Positions 33,201 through 45,107 of a DNA stretch of 64,000 bases are shown piece after piece; positions within the stretch are counted from its first letter, which is position 1; every line of letters starts with the position of its first letter. A model generated the notes under the pieces. The model had not been told where the DNA came from, did no database searches, and saw only the letters and a list, made by a program, of their open reading frames with translations. Source of the stretch: Aquilaria yunnanensis (Eukaryota; Streptophyta; Magnoliopsida; Malvales; Thymelaeaceae); contig CM077594.1 of NCBI GenBank assembly GCA_039654915.1, positions 90,038,893 through 90,102,892 on the forward strand, in the 5' to 3' direction. Made by a program: the position numbers and the translations under genes.

Positions 33201-33749
33201 TTTAAAATAAGGAAAATATAGATAAGTAGGTAAATTAAATTAAATTATTATTATTTTTTTAACAAACAAAATTCCAAGGAGGCCTGCAGCTGAAGCTTTT
33301 TAGAATAAAAATTAGGGTTAGTTGGGAAATTGTTATATACAACAAAAGCACAAACCCGGTTTAAACCCTACACGCGCATAGGTTAAATTTTTGGAAATCT
33401 AAGCAAACGGATTCAGAATTGAGTGAGACAAATTTCTCTTGACTCATTTTTGTGAGAAGAATCCAATGGTGCTCTCAGATTTTTCATCCGATGCTCAGTT
33501 GGAAATGAAAAAAATGCCCCTAGCCTAAAGAAAATGACTTTAAGCTTCTGGTTTGGAATTTTGACTTAATAAGTACTAAAGGAATTATCCAAGGATTAAG
33601 ATTCTTAATTTTATATTGACTTTCTAAATTGGTAGGTAAAAATTACAAAAATACCCTTGAGGACAAAATGTTAATTAATTTATTTTTATTTTTATTTTAT
33701 TTAGGGCAATTTGGTAATTTTATTTTCCTTAATTTCTAGGGTTGTTACA
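30210..33749. mobile_element. Probable solo LTR of a large gypsy element (3.5 kb)
   Basis: Non-coding block with mirrored ends: TGACGTAACGCCCCC at the left and GGGTTGTTACA at the right, resembling LTRs that start TGTAAC and end GTTACA. A stretch at 31525-31715 repeats CCCTAAACATGCTACTAGCGG four or five times. No protein domain is seen, and a 107-codon frame at 32298 has no recognisable features. I found no matching target duplication, so the boundaries are tentative and a fragment of a longer element is possible. Confidence 0.45.
31525..31715 (+). repeat. Short tandem motif CCCTAAACATGCTACTAGCGG
   Basis: Four to five diverged copies spaced 35-60 bp inside the presumed LTR, with the reading AACATG-TACTAGCGGTG(TTT). 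Confidence 0.65.
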
Positions 33750-34042
33750 TAAAAAGGGAAAGGTTTAGTCCAGCGTAGTTAAACAACCTTGGAAGTAACT
33801 TTTAACTTATAACACTAGGTGAGGCTCTAGGTAACTCCTATCTCATTTTAGACATTAAATTAATTGGTAAATTATTTTACGAGTCCCCTTATTGACGGCC
33901 AAGTTGTTAACTTTTGTTTCTAACCTTGCCAGTATATTATGCTCAATTATGAAAACTTTCCAAAACCTACCCAAAGTCCTTAACTTAGGCAACAAACAGG
34001 AAGCATACTTACTAAGTGAGGTTGCTGCCTTCTTCGAATCTA
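33750..34042. other. Gap without recognisable genes
   Basis: AT-rich sequence; the part next to 34042 may be the internal region of the TRIM relic that follows on the minus strand. Confidence 0.4.
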
Positions 34043-34364
34043 GCTCTGATACCAAACTATAATGACCCAAGTCCAGAACCGGTCAACGGAACATCTGCCT
34101 ACACCACATGGGCTATCATTTATGAAAAGGATAAGTGCTAGATACTTAGGAATGGACTCAACCACATACTTTGAACCAAACCTGGCATTGATACCATCTA
34201 TAACGACCCCAAGTCCAGAACTTATCAACAGAACACCTGCTCACACCATATAGGCTATCCTTTGGAAAGGGATAAGTGCTAGGTGTTTATGTTCTGAAAT
34301 TGGAGCCTATATATCCACATAAAGCTTCTCACAATTCACCAATGTGGGTTATGGGGACGTTACA
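34043..34364 (-). mobile_element. TRIM-type LTR relics in tandem
   Basis: On the minus strand an LTR copy (34364 to 34200) starts TGTAACGTCCCC and ends GTTATA. It is followed by the primer-site-like TGGTATCAATGC (34196-34185). About 50 bp later a truncated LTR copy (about 34140-34058) ends before a perfect initiator-Met primer site TGGTATCAGAGC (34054-34043). The same LTR family appears at 48936, 51801, 52165 and 62349. No coding region. Confidence 0.7.
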
Positions 34365-34759
34365 ATGAGACACCATATAAACAGGGCCTACTACTATTAG
34401 CGGTGAAGTGATGGCGGTTGGTGGGTGGCAAGTGAAGAAAACAATGAAGAGGAGGAATTGAAGGCAATCGGTGGCAAAGAATGGTGGCTAGAGAGGGACG
34501 TGAATGTGGTTGGTTGTGGAGATGGTGGTTTAATTGTTAGATGAGAAAGTTTCAAGATTTCTAAAATAAAGATAAAATGTTATGGGGTTAAAACTAGGTT
34601 TTTACTTTTTTGTCCAATCCAACTTAATGTCTAAAGTTAACAGAATGTCCAAAACAGAACACTCAAATAAGTTTAGAGACTTTCTATACAAATTTTTGAG
34701 GTTAGGTCCCAAAACCGTATAATAATAAAATGTTAGGGGGCCACAACTACAATTAGTCT
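34365..34759. other. Gap without recognisable genes
   Basis: AT-rich, with G-rich patches (GGTGGTTTAATTG and similar). No domain or terminal repeats were seen. Confidence 0.45.
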
Positions 34760-36905
34760 CTGTAAAAATTTAATTTTGTGTTTATAAGGTTTAGTTCTTT
34801 TTTTGGTTTCATAGTCTATTTAATTGTCTATATTTGCCAGTTCGGTAGTTAGATATCTAACCGGGATTTACAAATGGAGGGGTAATTTTACCTTAAAATT
34901 TCACTCTTAAGGTTTTGAAAACCTACCAATTCCACAAGAATTTTAATGGTCACTGGTATACCTGTTTCAAAACTATAACTTTAGTAACATATTCACTCTT
35001 AAACTGAAATATTATGGTCTGCGATAGTAAACACTATAGCATATTTGATTGAAACCATGAAATTCAGCGGCAAATTTCATATTTGTTCCACAAGCAAACG
35101 AATGCATGTCAGGCACAAGTTGAAACGGACTCAATTAGCCCATTACTTTACCTCGCCAGCTACTGAACGTGGGCCTCGGTTCATCGCCGCATGACTTTGA
35201 ACAAGGTCAATACTTTTAAGCTTTGCATATAGAGCAATCAAATTTTAGGTGGCATATGTTTGTAATATTCTTGATTCTTATTCTTCACATATTGTTCATG
35301 GGAAGAAGCATAGCCTAACTTAGAGGAAAATCAACTTCCTAAACTTTGTAGAATTCCTTTACGAAAGTAAAATTGTTGGGAAGATCTTTGATTATAATAA
35401 ATGACTTCTTTAAGCCTTAAAAAATAAGGTAATGTAAATAAAGTATTTTATATTAAATTTGAGACTAAAATCATGTGTTCTACAAAAAAAGTTAGAATGA
35501 GCTTAAATTACATGAAAAAGCTAATCTAAAATATAAAGTCTATAATATGTCTGTAATACATATATAAAATTGGGCATAATCTATAACAAAATTTAGATAT
35601 AATTTCACATTTGTAATAAATTTACTCGACTCTTCTTGTATATGATAATATATTTACATTTAGCCCAAAGGGGTAAGTTTCTAGATATAGATCTCTTCAT
35701 AAATCTATGCCTATATATTGTCGTTCGCGGACGGAAAATGTGAAGACATACACTAGAAATGAAGGTTTTTTTTTTTCAAGTTTTTATAATATGGAGGGTG
35801 ACAATTTTCAGGTTTTTAAGAATAAAGAGAGTAACTGTTTTGCCATCAATTTGTTATTCAGAAATTGTTGGAGAGTTCCTCATCAAGCCCCAAATTTGCA
35901 ATATCTTTCAATTTCTCTTGAAACCAATGCCAGATTCACTTGTAAATGTGGGTTCTGTGGATCCTTTTCTAGGAAATATGCTAATAAGGAATACATAACG
36001 TAGTAGTTGAACCCTATTTAATTTTTAATGGATCCCCAATTCTTCATAATTACATATATTAGAACAGAAAAAGTGAGTTCCTCCTGCCTTCAGGGAAAAA
36101 AAATTTGATCACTCTCTTCTCTCTTCAAATAACCTTTTATTGGCAAAATCCTTCTTTTTGATCCCTAAACTTCCATGTTTCTTCCCAACTAGATCTTGAA
36201 TTTTTTATACTCTCATTTCTCTCCAAACAACAAAAGTTTAAGGGTAAATTACAAAAGCCCCTTGTGGTTTAATCTGACTTACACTTTGCCCCCTCTATTT
36301 TTAAAAACCTACACTTTACCCTCTACTTCCTTTATAATGTCTGACAATAACTTCTGAAACCCTAAACTAAATTATCTAATAACCATGTTTCAGTAATCTA
36401 AATCTTTTTTATATTTATTTTATAGCTAACCGAATTTTAGAAAATATTAATATGTATTTATAAGAAGAAAAATGCATTTACAGAAAGAGAAAACTGACAA
36501 TTTAAAATACTTATTAACTATAAAAAAAATATTAGAAAGAAAAATATTACTGAAAGATAACTATCGTACAGTTTAAATTATAGTTTCAAAAATTTGTTAT
36601 CAGACAGTATAAAAAATCAGGGGTAGGTTTTCAAAAATGAATGGGTAAACTATAAGTCAAGGTAAATCTCAAGGGGTAATTGTAACTTTCCCAAAGTTTA
36701 AGGGTGAGTTGGGCCCATGAAAAAGTCAAGGGGGCAAGTGGCTAAAACTTACACAAGTTAAGGTGCTAGAATGACACTTTTGCCCTTATAAATTTTATGT
36801 AAACAATATGCAAATCACTTCCGGTCTATCTCCACAATTCTTTTTTTAATAAAATCTACACAATTCCTAATTTCATAACTCACATTGAAGTCATTCTACA
36901 AAGAA
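34760..36905 (+). repeat. Segmental duplication, copy 1
   Basis: Matches 37435-44440 in direct orientation across several anchors, for example CTCGCCAGCTACTGAAC against CTCGTTAACTGCTGAAC, and CATCAAGCCCCAAATTTGC against CGTCAAGCCCCAAATTTCC. Copy 1 lacks the copia element of copy 2 but holds a 451-bp MULE that copy 2 lacks. An open frame at 35707-36003 is only partly shared with copy 2, and I do not support it as a gene. Confidence 0.8.
36242..36692. mobile_element. Non-autonomous Mutator-like element (451 bp) with 9-bp TSD
   Basis: Terminal inverted repeats of about 100 bp start GGGTAAATTACAAAAGCCCC at the left and GGGAAAGTTACAATTACCCC at the inverted right end. Perfect 9-bp duplications AAAGTTTAA lie at 36233-36241 and 36693-36701. 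The paralogous copy at about 44222 is an empty site. Nine-bp duplications and long TIRs are Mutator-superfamily traits. It encodes no protein. Confidence 0.85.
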
Positions 36906-37434
36906 TCGCATCACCACCACCACAACAACATTTTCCTCCCTCTTTATCCATCAAAGGACGCTGTGGGCTGATGTGGGATAGTGGCAGTGGAGAGGGCGCC
37001 TGATGGTGCAAATATGCCCGGAAAGCAACAATCAGGCAGCAGGACAAGGTCATGTTTGGGATTGTCAATTTTTAATGGGGGCACAAAAGTAATTTAGCCC
37101 CTAAAGCATATGAAAGGGAGGGTGCATGTCAGCATGATCCGTTTATGCATGAGGCGGTGATTGGGTATATTAGATCCACAAGCTTCAATGCTATGAGCAA
37201 GACAAAAAAAAAAAGAAAAGAAAAACTATATGAATTAAAGTTGGTATTTTATATTAAAATTTCATCAAACTTGACAGTAAAGTTTGATGTAAAGATTATA
37301 ATTAGGACACATTTTAAGAAGTAAGGGATTTTATAAGGACAGATAAAGGCAAAGGACGACCTGAATAGGACAATGAAATATGTTAGGAAACTATTGATTG
37401 ACTTTAATCATATATTAAGTAAATCACTTCTATA
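36906..37434. other. Spacer between duplication copies
   Basis: Mixed sequence between the two duplication copies, with an A-rich tract at 37205-37230. A short minus-strand frame (36880-37068) shows no domain. No gene called. Confidence 0.45.
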
Positions 37435-38007
37435 AAAAATTTTGTATTTATAAGATTTTTTTTTTTTTGTTTCGTACTCTATTTAAACTGTTTATATTTT
37501 CCAATTTGCTAATTAGATGTCTAACAAAGATTTGCAAATGGAAGGGTAATTTTCCTTCAAATTTTTGCTCTAAGGTTAAAAAACCTATCACTTCCATTAA
37601 GCTTTTAATGGCCCATGGGATACCTGTTCTCAAACTGTAACTTTTGTGGTATATTCTCTCCAAACTGAAACATTAGTAGCAAATTGGGATAGAAAGAACA
37701 TTAATGAGATATTTGATTGTAACCATGAACTTCAGTGGCAAATTTGATATTTGTTCCACAAGCAAAGGTCGAAACGCACATCAGGCCCATTACTTTACCT
37801 CGTTAACTGCTGAACTTGGGCATCCCGGTTCGTGTGCCGCATGATTTTGAGCAATCAAATTTTAGGTGACATAAGTTTGTAATATTCTTGATTCTCATTC
37901 TTTACATGTTGTTCAAGGGAAGTAGGATAGCCTCACTTAGAGGAAAACCATCTTCCTAAACTTTGTTGTAGAATTCCGTTACTAAAGTAGAATTGCTGGG
38001 AAGCTAT

Positions 38008-38234
38008 TATTGAATTGACAAATACTTGCTTATTTCATTGAACAAATGTGAGGTATCTATACACGTACAGGAGATTGGCAGTTTGACCAAATCTCATTTA
38101 AATGGAAATCCAATATCCTAATTTTAGTTAATTGCCTAATCTATGGGATGTGTTTGTCAATACAGATAGATACATAAATAGGGGAGTTAATGAGTTTAGT
38201 CAAATATGTAGGTAATAAGTTAATTCCTCTAATA
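38008..38234 (-). repeat. 3' LTR of copia element 2
   Basis: Near-identical copy of 42476-42702, flanked by GCTAT outside and by the purine tract inside. Confidence 0.88.
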
Positions 38235-38241
38235 TGCCCCC

Positions 38242-41200
38242 TCAAGATGGAGCTCGGTTAGAGAGTCCAATCTTGACTAGTAAGGACTGAAAGCGAGTGC
38301 GTGGAAGCGGCTTGGTTAGTGCATCGGCTAGTTGATCTTCTGAGGATACATGAGTGACACGTAAAGCTCCACTTTGTACTTGTCCCCGAATAAAGTGATA
38401 ATCAATTGCAACATGCTTCATTCATGAGTGGAAGACAGGATTAGAGCAAAGATGAGTTGCACCAATATTGTCACAATAAATAACTGGAGCAACAGGTAGA
38501 CTTATGCCAAGCTCAGTTAGAAGATAGCATATCCAGCGTAGCTCAGCAGCCGTAGAAGCGACAGCACGGTATTCAGCTTCCGTGGATGAGCGGGCAGCCG
38601 TACGTTGTTTCTTGGAGGACCAGGAAATGGGATTGCGACCAAGGTAAATAATGTAAGCACTGGTGGAGGTGTAGTCATCCTTATTCCCGGCCCAGTCAGC
38701 ATCAGAGAAGGCATGAAGGGCTAGAGAGGTATCACGGTGTAAGGCAAGTCCATGATCAGCTGTACCAGACAGATACCACAGCAAGCGTTTGACAGCATTC
38801 CAGTGATCAGTAGAAGGTTAATGCATAAACTGAGACAGCTTATTAACGGCATATGCAATGTCAAGGCGGGTGAGACATAAGTATTGAAGACTTCCAACTA
38901 TTGTTCTGTATTCAGAAGGATCGGGCAAGATAGTGCCGGAAGAGGTTGTGAGTGGTGGTGTAGTGGCAAGTGGAGTGAGGACAGATTTGGCTCCAGTCAT
39001 ATGAGTGCGAGCGAGAAGATCTATGATGTATTTCCGCTGAGAGAGAAGTAAGCCAGTTGAAGTGGAGATAACTTCAATACCAAGAAAGTAAGTCAAGTCA
39101 CCAAGATCTTTGATGGAGAATCGCTGGCCGAGGAGTGTGATAAACTGTTGAACGGTAGTGGCATTGTATCCTGTAATAATTATGTCATCAACATACACAA
39201 GGAGATAGACAAGAGTACCTTTGTTGTGGAAGATGAACAGTGATGGGTCCGCATGAGAGTTTGTAAACCCTGAAGCTATAAGGAATTGCCAAAGCTCCTG
39301 GTACCAGGCTCGTGGTGCTTGTTTGAGACCATATATAGCCTTCCGTAGCTTGCATACATGGGTGGGATTATCACGATCAATAAAGCCTGGAGGTTGAGCC
39401 ATGAAAACGTCTTCAGAAAGATGACCTTGTAGGAAAGCATTGTTGACATCAAGTTGACGAAGAGACCACCCTTGACTGACGGCAAGACTGAGAACCAAGC
39501 GAACAGTAGTTGGTTTAACAATCGGGCTGAATGTGTCATAATAATCAACACCAGGACGTTGGTGGAATCCTTTGGCAACAAGTCATGCTTTGTACCTGTC
39601 AACAGAGCCATCAGGTAGATGTTTAATTCTATAAATCCATTTACAGCCGACAAGGTTTTGCGTGGAATCAGGGGGAACAAGTTCCCAGGTGCCATTTCGG
39701 ACAAGAGCATCGTACTCTTCAACCATAGCCTGACGCCATTGAGGGTGTTTAAGTGCTTGTGTTAGTGTATGTGGCTCAAGATGATGGTTTGAGGTGAGAG
39801 TAGCGGTGAGATTGAGTTTTTGGATGGGTTTATGGATTTGGTTTTTGGCACGAGTGGTCATGGTGTGAGTGTTGTTGGGTGGTTTTGGATGAGGTAAGTC
39901 GGGATTAGTGCTTGTGTGGTTTGAACTTTCTGAGTAAGCAGCAGATTGTGTGGCTTGGTTCATCGAAGGTTGGCTAAGAGTAAGTGTAGTTTCGAAGGGG
40001 GGACAGTGATTGATAAGAGTTTGAGTGTGAGAGGGGTCCGAGCTTAGGGGGGGCTGTGGATGTGTTGAGGGGTACAACTGTGGTAGGAAAAAAGGATGCT
40101 GAGGGAAGCCAATTTGGTAGTGTTTGGGGACTTGGACGATGAAGATGACTTTGAATGGAGTTGAATGGAAAAACAGTTTCCACAAATTTAACATGTCGGG
40201 ATGTGTTGAGTTTGGAAGTGGAAGGATCGAGACAAAGATAAGCACTTTGGGTGAGGGAGTACCCAACAAATACACACGGGGTGGAGCGAGATTCAAGTTT
40301 ATGACGAGAGTAGGGACGAAGCCATGGATAGCATAAGCACCCAAAAATACAGAGTTTTTGGTAGTTTGGTGGAGAACGGAATAGGGACTCATAAGGAGAG
40401 AAGAGGGAGAGTGTGGGAGTAGGCATGCGATTAATGAGGTACATAGCGGTGGCGAAGGCAAAGTTCCAGTAAATAAGTGGAAGTGAGGCGTGAGTGAGTC
40501 GAGAGAGGCCAATTTCAACAATATGTCGATGTCGGCGTTCAGAGAAACCATTGTGTTCAGGTGTATGTGGGGGAGTGGTGAGATGAGTAATGCCATGAAG
40601 GGATAGGAATCGATCTAAAGCTTGATATTCCCCACCATTGTCGAAGTAAAGAGTGACAATAGGTTGTTTAAAATGATTTTCTACTAGTGCCTTGAACCGA
40701 ATAAAGACATCGTAGACATGAGATTTTTTCTTTAAGGGGTAATACCAGACATAACGTGTAAAGTGATCAACGAAAATAACATAATACTTGAAGTCATCCA
40801 CAGAATAAACGGGGGAGGTCCAGACATCGGAAAAGATGATTTGTAAGGGGTGAGATGAAGTAATTGTAGATGTAGAGAAAGGAAGTTTGTGACTTTTATT
40901 ACTTAAACACGCATTACAGTGAGAGTTTTGTGATGTAGAATAAGGCAGAGAGGAAGCGGACATAATGTGTTGAAGAATAGATGATGATGGATGGACTAAC
41001 CTAGAGTGCCATTCAGATGAAGTGGTCTTGATACTGGAAAAGGCAACAAGTGGAGATGATAATTTTGGAGAGGAGGTCGGCCACTCATAGACGCCATCTT
41101 TAGTGTTTCCCGTCAGCAGTATTGCCCCCGTGCTTAGATCCTTAACATGAAAGACAGTGGGTAAGAATTCAATAGAAACATTATTATTGTTGCAAAATTG

Positions 41201-42415
41201 ATAGATAGATATAAGATTCTTTTTCATGGTAGGTACGCAAAGAATATTATGTAAAGTGAAAGTGCGAGTAGGGGTAGGAAGGGTGGTGGAACCAGTGTAG
41301 GTGATGTGAAGACCCAAGTCGTCGCCAATTGTAACGTCATCAGACCCTGCATAAGGATTATGAAGAGAGAGATTATTCAAGTCCATGGTGACATGGTGCG
41401 ATGCGCCACTATCCAGCAGCCATGTAGGGGTGTCAGTGGTCTCAAGAGATGCAAAATGTGCATGTGGTTGCCATGGTGAGGTAGGACGAGGGGTCTGTGG
41501 TCGTGTCGTTGAGGAAACAGACGAATGTTGAGTGTTGACAAGTCGATAGAGTGGGCATCGTTTGACAGTGTGTCCTTGAGCACCACATCCTTGGCAATGC
41601 CCAAGGTATGGACATGGTGTGGATCGATCATTGCGCGGAGCATTTGATTGTTGTCGTTGATGATTAAAGGCGGTTGTGGGAGGACGCCAAGGCCTGCTGT
41701 GTTGAATGACAGGATTTGCAGTAGCTAGAAAGAAGGATGGCTGTGCATATGTTTGCTGGAGAGACGCTTCTTTGTTGATAAGTTTCTCATGAATTTCATC
41801 AAAGGAGATGGGCGTTTCTCGAGCATTGATGGCATCAATAATTCCTTTGTATTCTTCTCCAAGGCCATCAAGAATTTTATCAATGAGATCTTCTTCAGCA
41901 ATGGGTTTCCCCAGAAGAGCAAGTTCATCCGCCTTATGCTTAATAAACTGCATATATTCAGAGATTGTCTTGGAACCCTTGACACAGTTCTTCATTTGGT
42001 CCTTGATCTGTTTGATGTAACCATGGGATGGTTTGGCATAGGTGGTAGCCAAGCTTGCCCAAGCTTCCTGTGATGTGGTGCTGCGTGCGAGAAGAGGTTG
42101 AATGGGTAGAGAGACTGCCCCAAGAAGTGCACTGAAGATGAGACGATCCTGGCGCTTCCATGTTGTGTGGACTGGGTTTGGGGTTGATTTGCCACTTTCA
42201 GTGATGGTTTGTGTGGGACTGGGATATGAGCCATCAAGGAAACCATACAGATCATATCCTTCTAGTAGACTGCGGATTTGGAGGCTCCATGTAATATAGT
42301 TGCTGGGAGTTAGTTTTGTGATGTTTGTAATGTTGATGGTAACCAGCGGATTAGCAGGGTCTTAGGTCTTTTGAATGGTGGTATGAGAAGTTGCAGACGT
42401 TTCGTCAGAAGCCAT
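38242..42415 (-). pseudogene. gag-pol: copia gag-pol polyprotein, lightly damaged
   Basis: A single polyprotein of about 1390 codons from ATG at 42415 to TGA at 38244-38242, just before the purine tract. Gag has the knuckle CQGCGAQGHTVKRC. The protease shows LDSGASHHVT. Integrase has HSRLVHP ... CNACLSNK and its Asp residues in FSDVWTSP and YFDNGGEY. The RT has LVYVDDI and the RNase H region has STEAEYRA. Nonsense codons: TAA 42364-42362 (codon 18), TGA 39585-39583, TAA 38820-38818 and TGA 38424-38422. One frameshift lies between about 40130 and 40050, in the spacer between integrase and RT. The other stops are in frame, so damage is slight for a dead copy. Confidence 0.9.
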
Positions 42416-42475
42416 TGCGAAGAAGGAAAGACGAGAACGAAGAAACAAGTCAGAAACGCAGAGGCTCTAATACCA

Positions 42476-42702
42476 TATTGAATTGCCAAATACTTGCTTA
42501 TTTCATTGAACAAATGTGAGGTATATATACACGTATAGGAGATTGGCAGTTTGACCAAATCTCATTTAAATGGAAATCCAATATCCTAATTTTAGTTAAT
42601 TGCCTAATCTATGGGATGTGTTTGTCAATACAGATAGATACATAAATAGGGGAGTTAATGAGTTTAGTCAAATATGTAGGTAATAAGTTAATTCCTCTAA
42701 TA
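42476..42702 (-). repeat. 5' LTR of copia element 2
   Basis: A possible TATA box (TATATATA, 42529-42522) is about 45 bp from the LTR end; the matching place in the 3' LTR reads TATCTATA. The 227-bp length is short for a plant copia LTR. Confidence 0.85.
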
Positions 42703-42959
42703 GCTATTTTATTTTAATAAATTAACAACTAAGGTGGTGTATTTTATATTAAACTTGAAACTAAAATCATGTGTTCTATAACGAAAAATTAGAATGTGCT
42801 TAAATTAAGTGAAAAAGCTAATCTAAAATCTAAAATCTATAATATGTCTATAATACTTATATAACATTTGGCATCTTCTATAATAAAATTAGAAGTAATT
42901 TCGTGTTTGTAATAAGTTAACGCTTGAATGACTTGTCTAATAAATGATAAAATATTTAA

Positions 42960-43490
42960 ATTTCACATTACACTTAGTGTTGAGAAAAAAATTTCTCAAT
43001 CACCCATCATACATAGCGGAATAACAAATACGGGACAAACACACATGAATTTAACGTAGTTTGGCTCTTAACTAACCTACATTCATGGATGAGAAATCCA
43101 CTTAAACAAATATAAAGATTACCGACGAAGTCTGCACTAAGTGCTCATGTTTGCCTATAGATCTCTTACACATCACTGATAACTCCAATAACTTGCCCTC
43201 ATACAATTACAAGATATAAGAAATCATAAAAGGCTTCTCGTCCTAGTCCTCTCCAGCCTCCGGACTTCTTCTCCCTCTTGAAAATCATACATCTTGTCTC
43301 TTCACCACATTGGTTTTTCTCTCAGACTAAAATCTCATCACAACAAATTTTTTTATAGGCAACACACAAACTCAAATCATAATAAAATAGGAAAACTAAA
43401 TCTTAAACAAATAGAAAAACTAAAACCAAATCTTAAACAAAAACATAAATTCAATCCTAGACAAACTAAAATTCTTAAGTTTCTTGGATT
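42960..43490. other. Block unique to duplication copy 2
   Basis: About 530 bp absent from copy 1, starting near GTTGAGAAAAAAATTTCTC and ending near GAGCCAAGAAACC. No terminal repeats or target duplication were found. The frame at 43294-43590 is Lys/Asn-rich with no domain. Confidence 0.45.
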
Positions 43491-44440
43491 TGAGCCAAGA
43501 AACCAAACAATTAGCCCAAAAGAGGAAGTTTATAGTTACAGATCTCTTCATAAATCTATGCATATTGTCATTCAAGGAGGGAAAATGTGAAGACATACAT
43601 CAGAAATGAGGGGGTTTTTTTTTTCTAGTCTTTTATAATATGGAGGGCGACAATTTTCAGGTATTTTGCCATCAATTTATTATTTCGGCATGGTGAGTTT
43701 AAACCTCTAGAAAGTTGTTAACTTTCAGTGTGTATATATATTCTCCATTAACAACGTGATGAAGGTTTTAAACATTGACGCTTCTTTTTATATAAAATCT
43801 TGCCTAACTGATAAAATTGCAACTTTATTGAGTTTGGGGAAACTCAAGCACCATTATTCGTAAATTGTTGGAGAGATCTTCGTCAAGCCCCAAATTTCCA
43901 ATATCTTTCAATTTCTCTTGAAACCAATGCTAGATTCTCTAATAAATGTGGGGCCTATGGATCATTTTATGGGAAATATGCGAATAAGGAATGCATAGTA
44001 TAATAGTTAGACCTCTTTTAATTTTTAATGGATCCTATTCTTTATAATATATATTGGAAAAAGAAAAAGTGAGTTTCTCCGGCCTCGAAGGACAAAAAAT
44101 TGATCACTCTCCTCTCTTCAAATAAGTTTTTGTTGGCAAAAGCCTCCTTTTTGATCCCTAAACTTTCATTTCTTCCCAACTAGATCTTGATTTTTTTTCG
44201 CCACTCTCATTTATAGAGAAATTAAGGGTGAGTTGGGACCAAGAAAAAGTTGAGGGGCAAGTGCTAAAACTTACACAAGTTAAGGAACTAGAATGAGAAT
44301 TTTTCCTTTATATATTCCATGTAAACAATATGCATATCTCTTCCCGTCTATCTCCACAATTCCCTTTTTCTTTTTTTGTTTTCATAGAATCTCCACAGTT
44401 CCTAATTTCATAAATCGCATTGAAGTCATTCTACAAAGAC

Positions 44441-45107
44441 AAGACAAATAAACACTATATTAAACTATCGTGATTTTTAATCAACGTTTGTAAAATTAAT
44501 TAATTTGTTTGTAGTATCATGATAAATTTGCTATCATACTATCATTACACGATATATTATTCAAAATTGAGAAAACATACCAAGAACTGCGCATTATACA
44601 ATGTACCATGAAATATTTTGCAGGTTCAAAATATTTTACACAACATTTCAACATTTTACAACATTATAATCTATACGGTGGTCATAGTAAAAAAATTACT
44701 TAAGATACCGCCTATAATTAGAGCCGCTTATGAATCCTCTTAGAAAAATTCTTCAATTTGCCGCTAATTGAAACTTACTAGCAAACTGAAAAAATTCTTA
44801 TTTGCCGCTAATTGAAACTTACTAGCAAACTGAAAAAATTCTTAGTTATTAACAATTTGTTTAATTTTATTTGTTAATGACATTTCACAAGATTGAGTGT
44901 AACTACCCCGCAATCCAACAAAAAAGCTTAACCATAAGTAACTTTTCATGTATGTTAAATTTCGTTTCATTTTAGATAGACTTTGGTTTTATTATGGCAA
45001 AGAAACGTAGAATGTGGTTAAATACAAAAAAAAAAATATATGAATAAGAAAAAGAGATTATGTCAAGCTTAATAAAAATCAACAGCACAATTCTTTGAGA
45101 TGAATCA
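44441..45107. other. Gap with a small tandem duplication
   Basis: AT-rich. TTGCCGCTAATTGAAACTTA plus flank (about 48 bp) is tandemly duplicated at 44746-44842. The 3' end is the hAT target duplication ATGAATCA (45100-45107). No gene seen. Confidence 0.55.

Larger units (their letters stand above)
38008..42702 (-). mobile_element. Ty1/copia element 2 (4.7 kb) with TA...TA LTR ends
   Basis: Short LTRs of about 227 bp (38008-38234 and 42476-42702) differ at about three positions. The perfect 5-bp duplication GCTAT lies at 38003-38007 and 42703-42707. With these borders the LTR begins TATTAGAGG and ends CAATTCAATA on the coding strand, not TG...CA. Primer site TGGTATTAGAGC (42475-42464) abuts the 5' LTR, and purine tract TTGAGGGGGCA (about 38245-38235) precedes the 3' LTR. 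The paralogous segment near 35390 lacks it. High LTR identity points to a fairly recent insertion. Confidence 0.9.
37435..44440 (+). repeat. Segmental duplication, copy 2 (with insertions)
   Basis: Second copy of the 34760-36905 segment. It is extended by the copia element at 38008-42702, an unmatched block at about 42960-43490 and another at about 43680-43850. Non-coding apart from the copia. Confidence 0.8.

Noticed and set aside
35707..36003. 98-codon frame in duplication copy 1
   Set aside because: The paralogous sequence at 43540-44010 is broken by indels and an extra block, with no sign of coding constraint.
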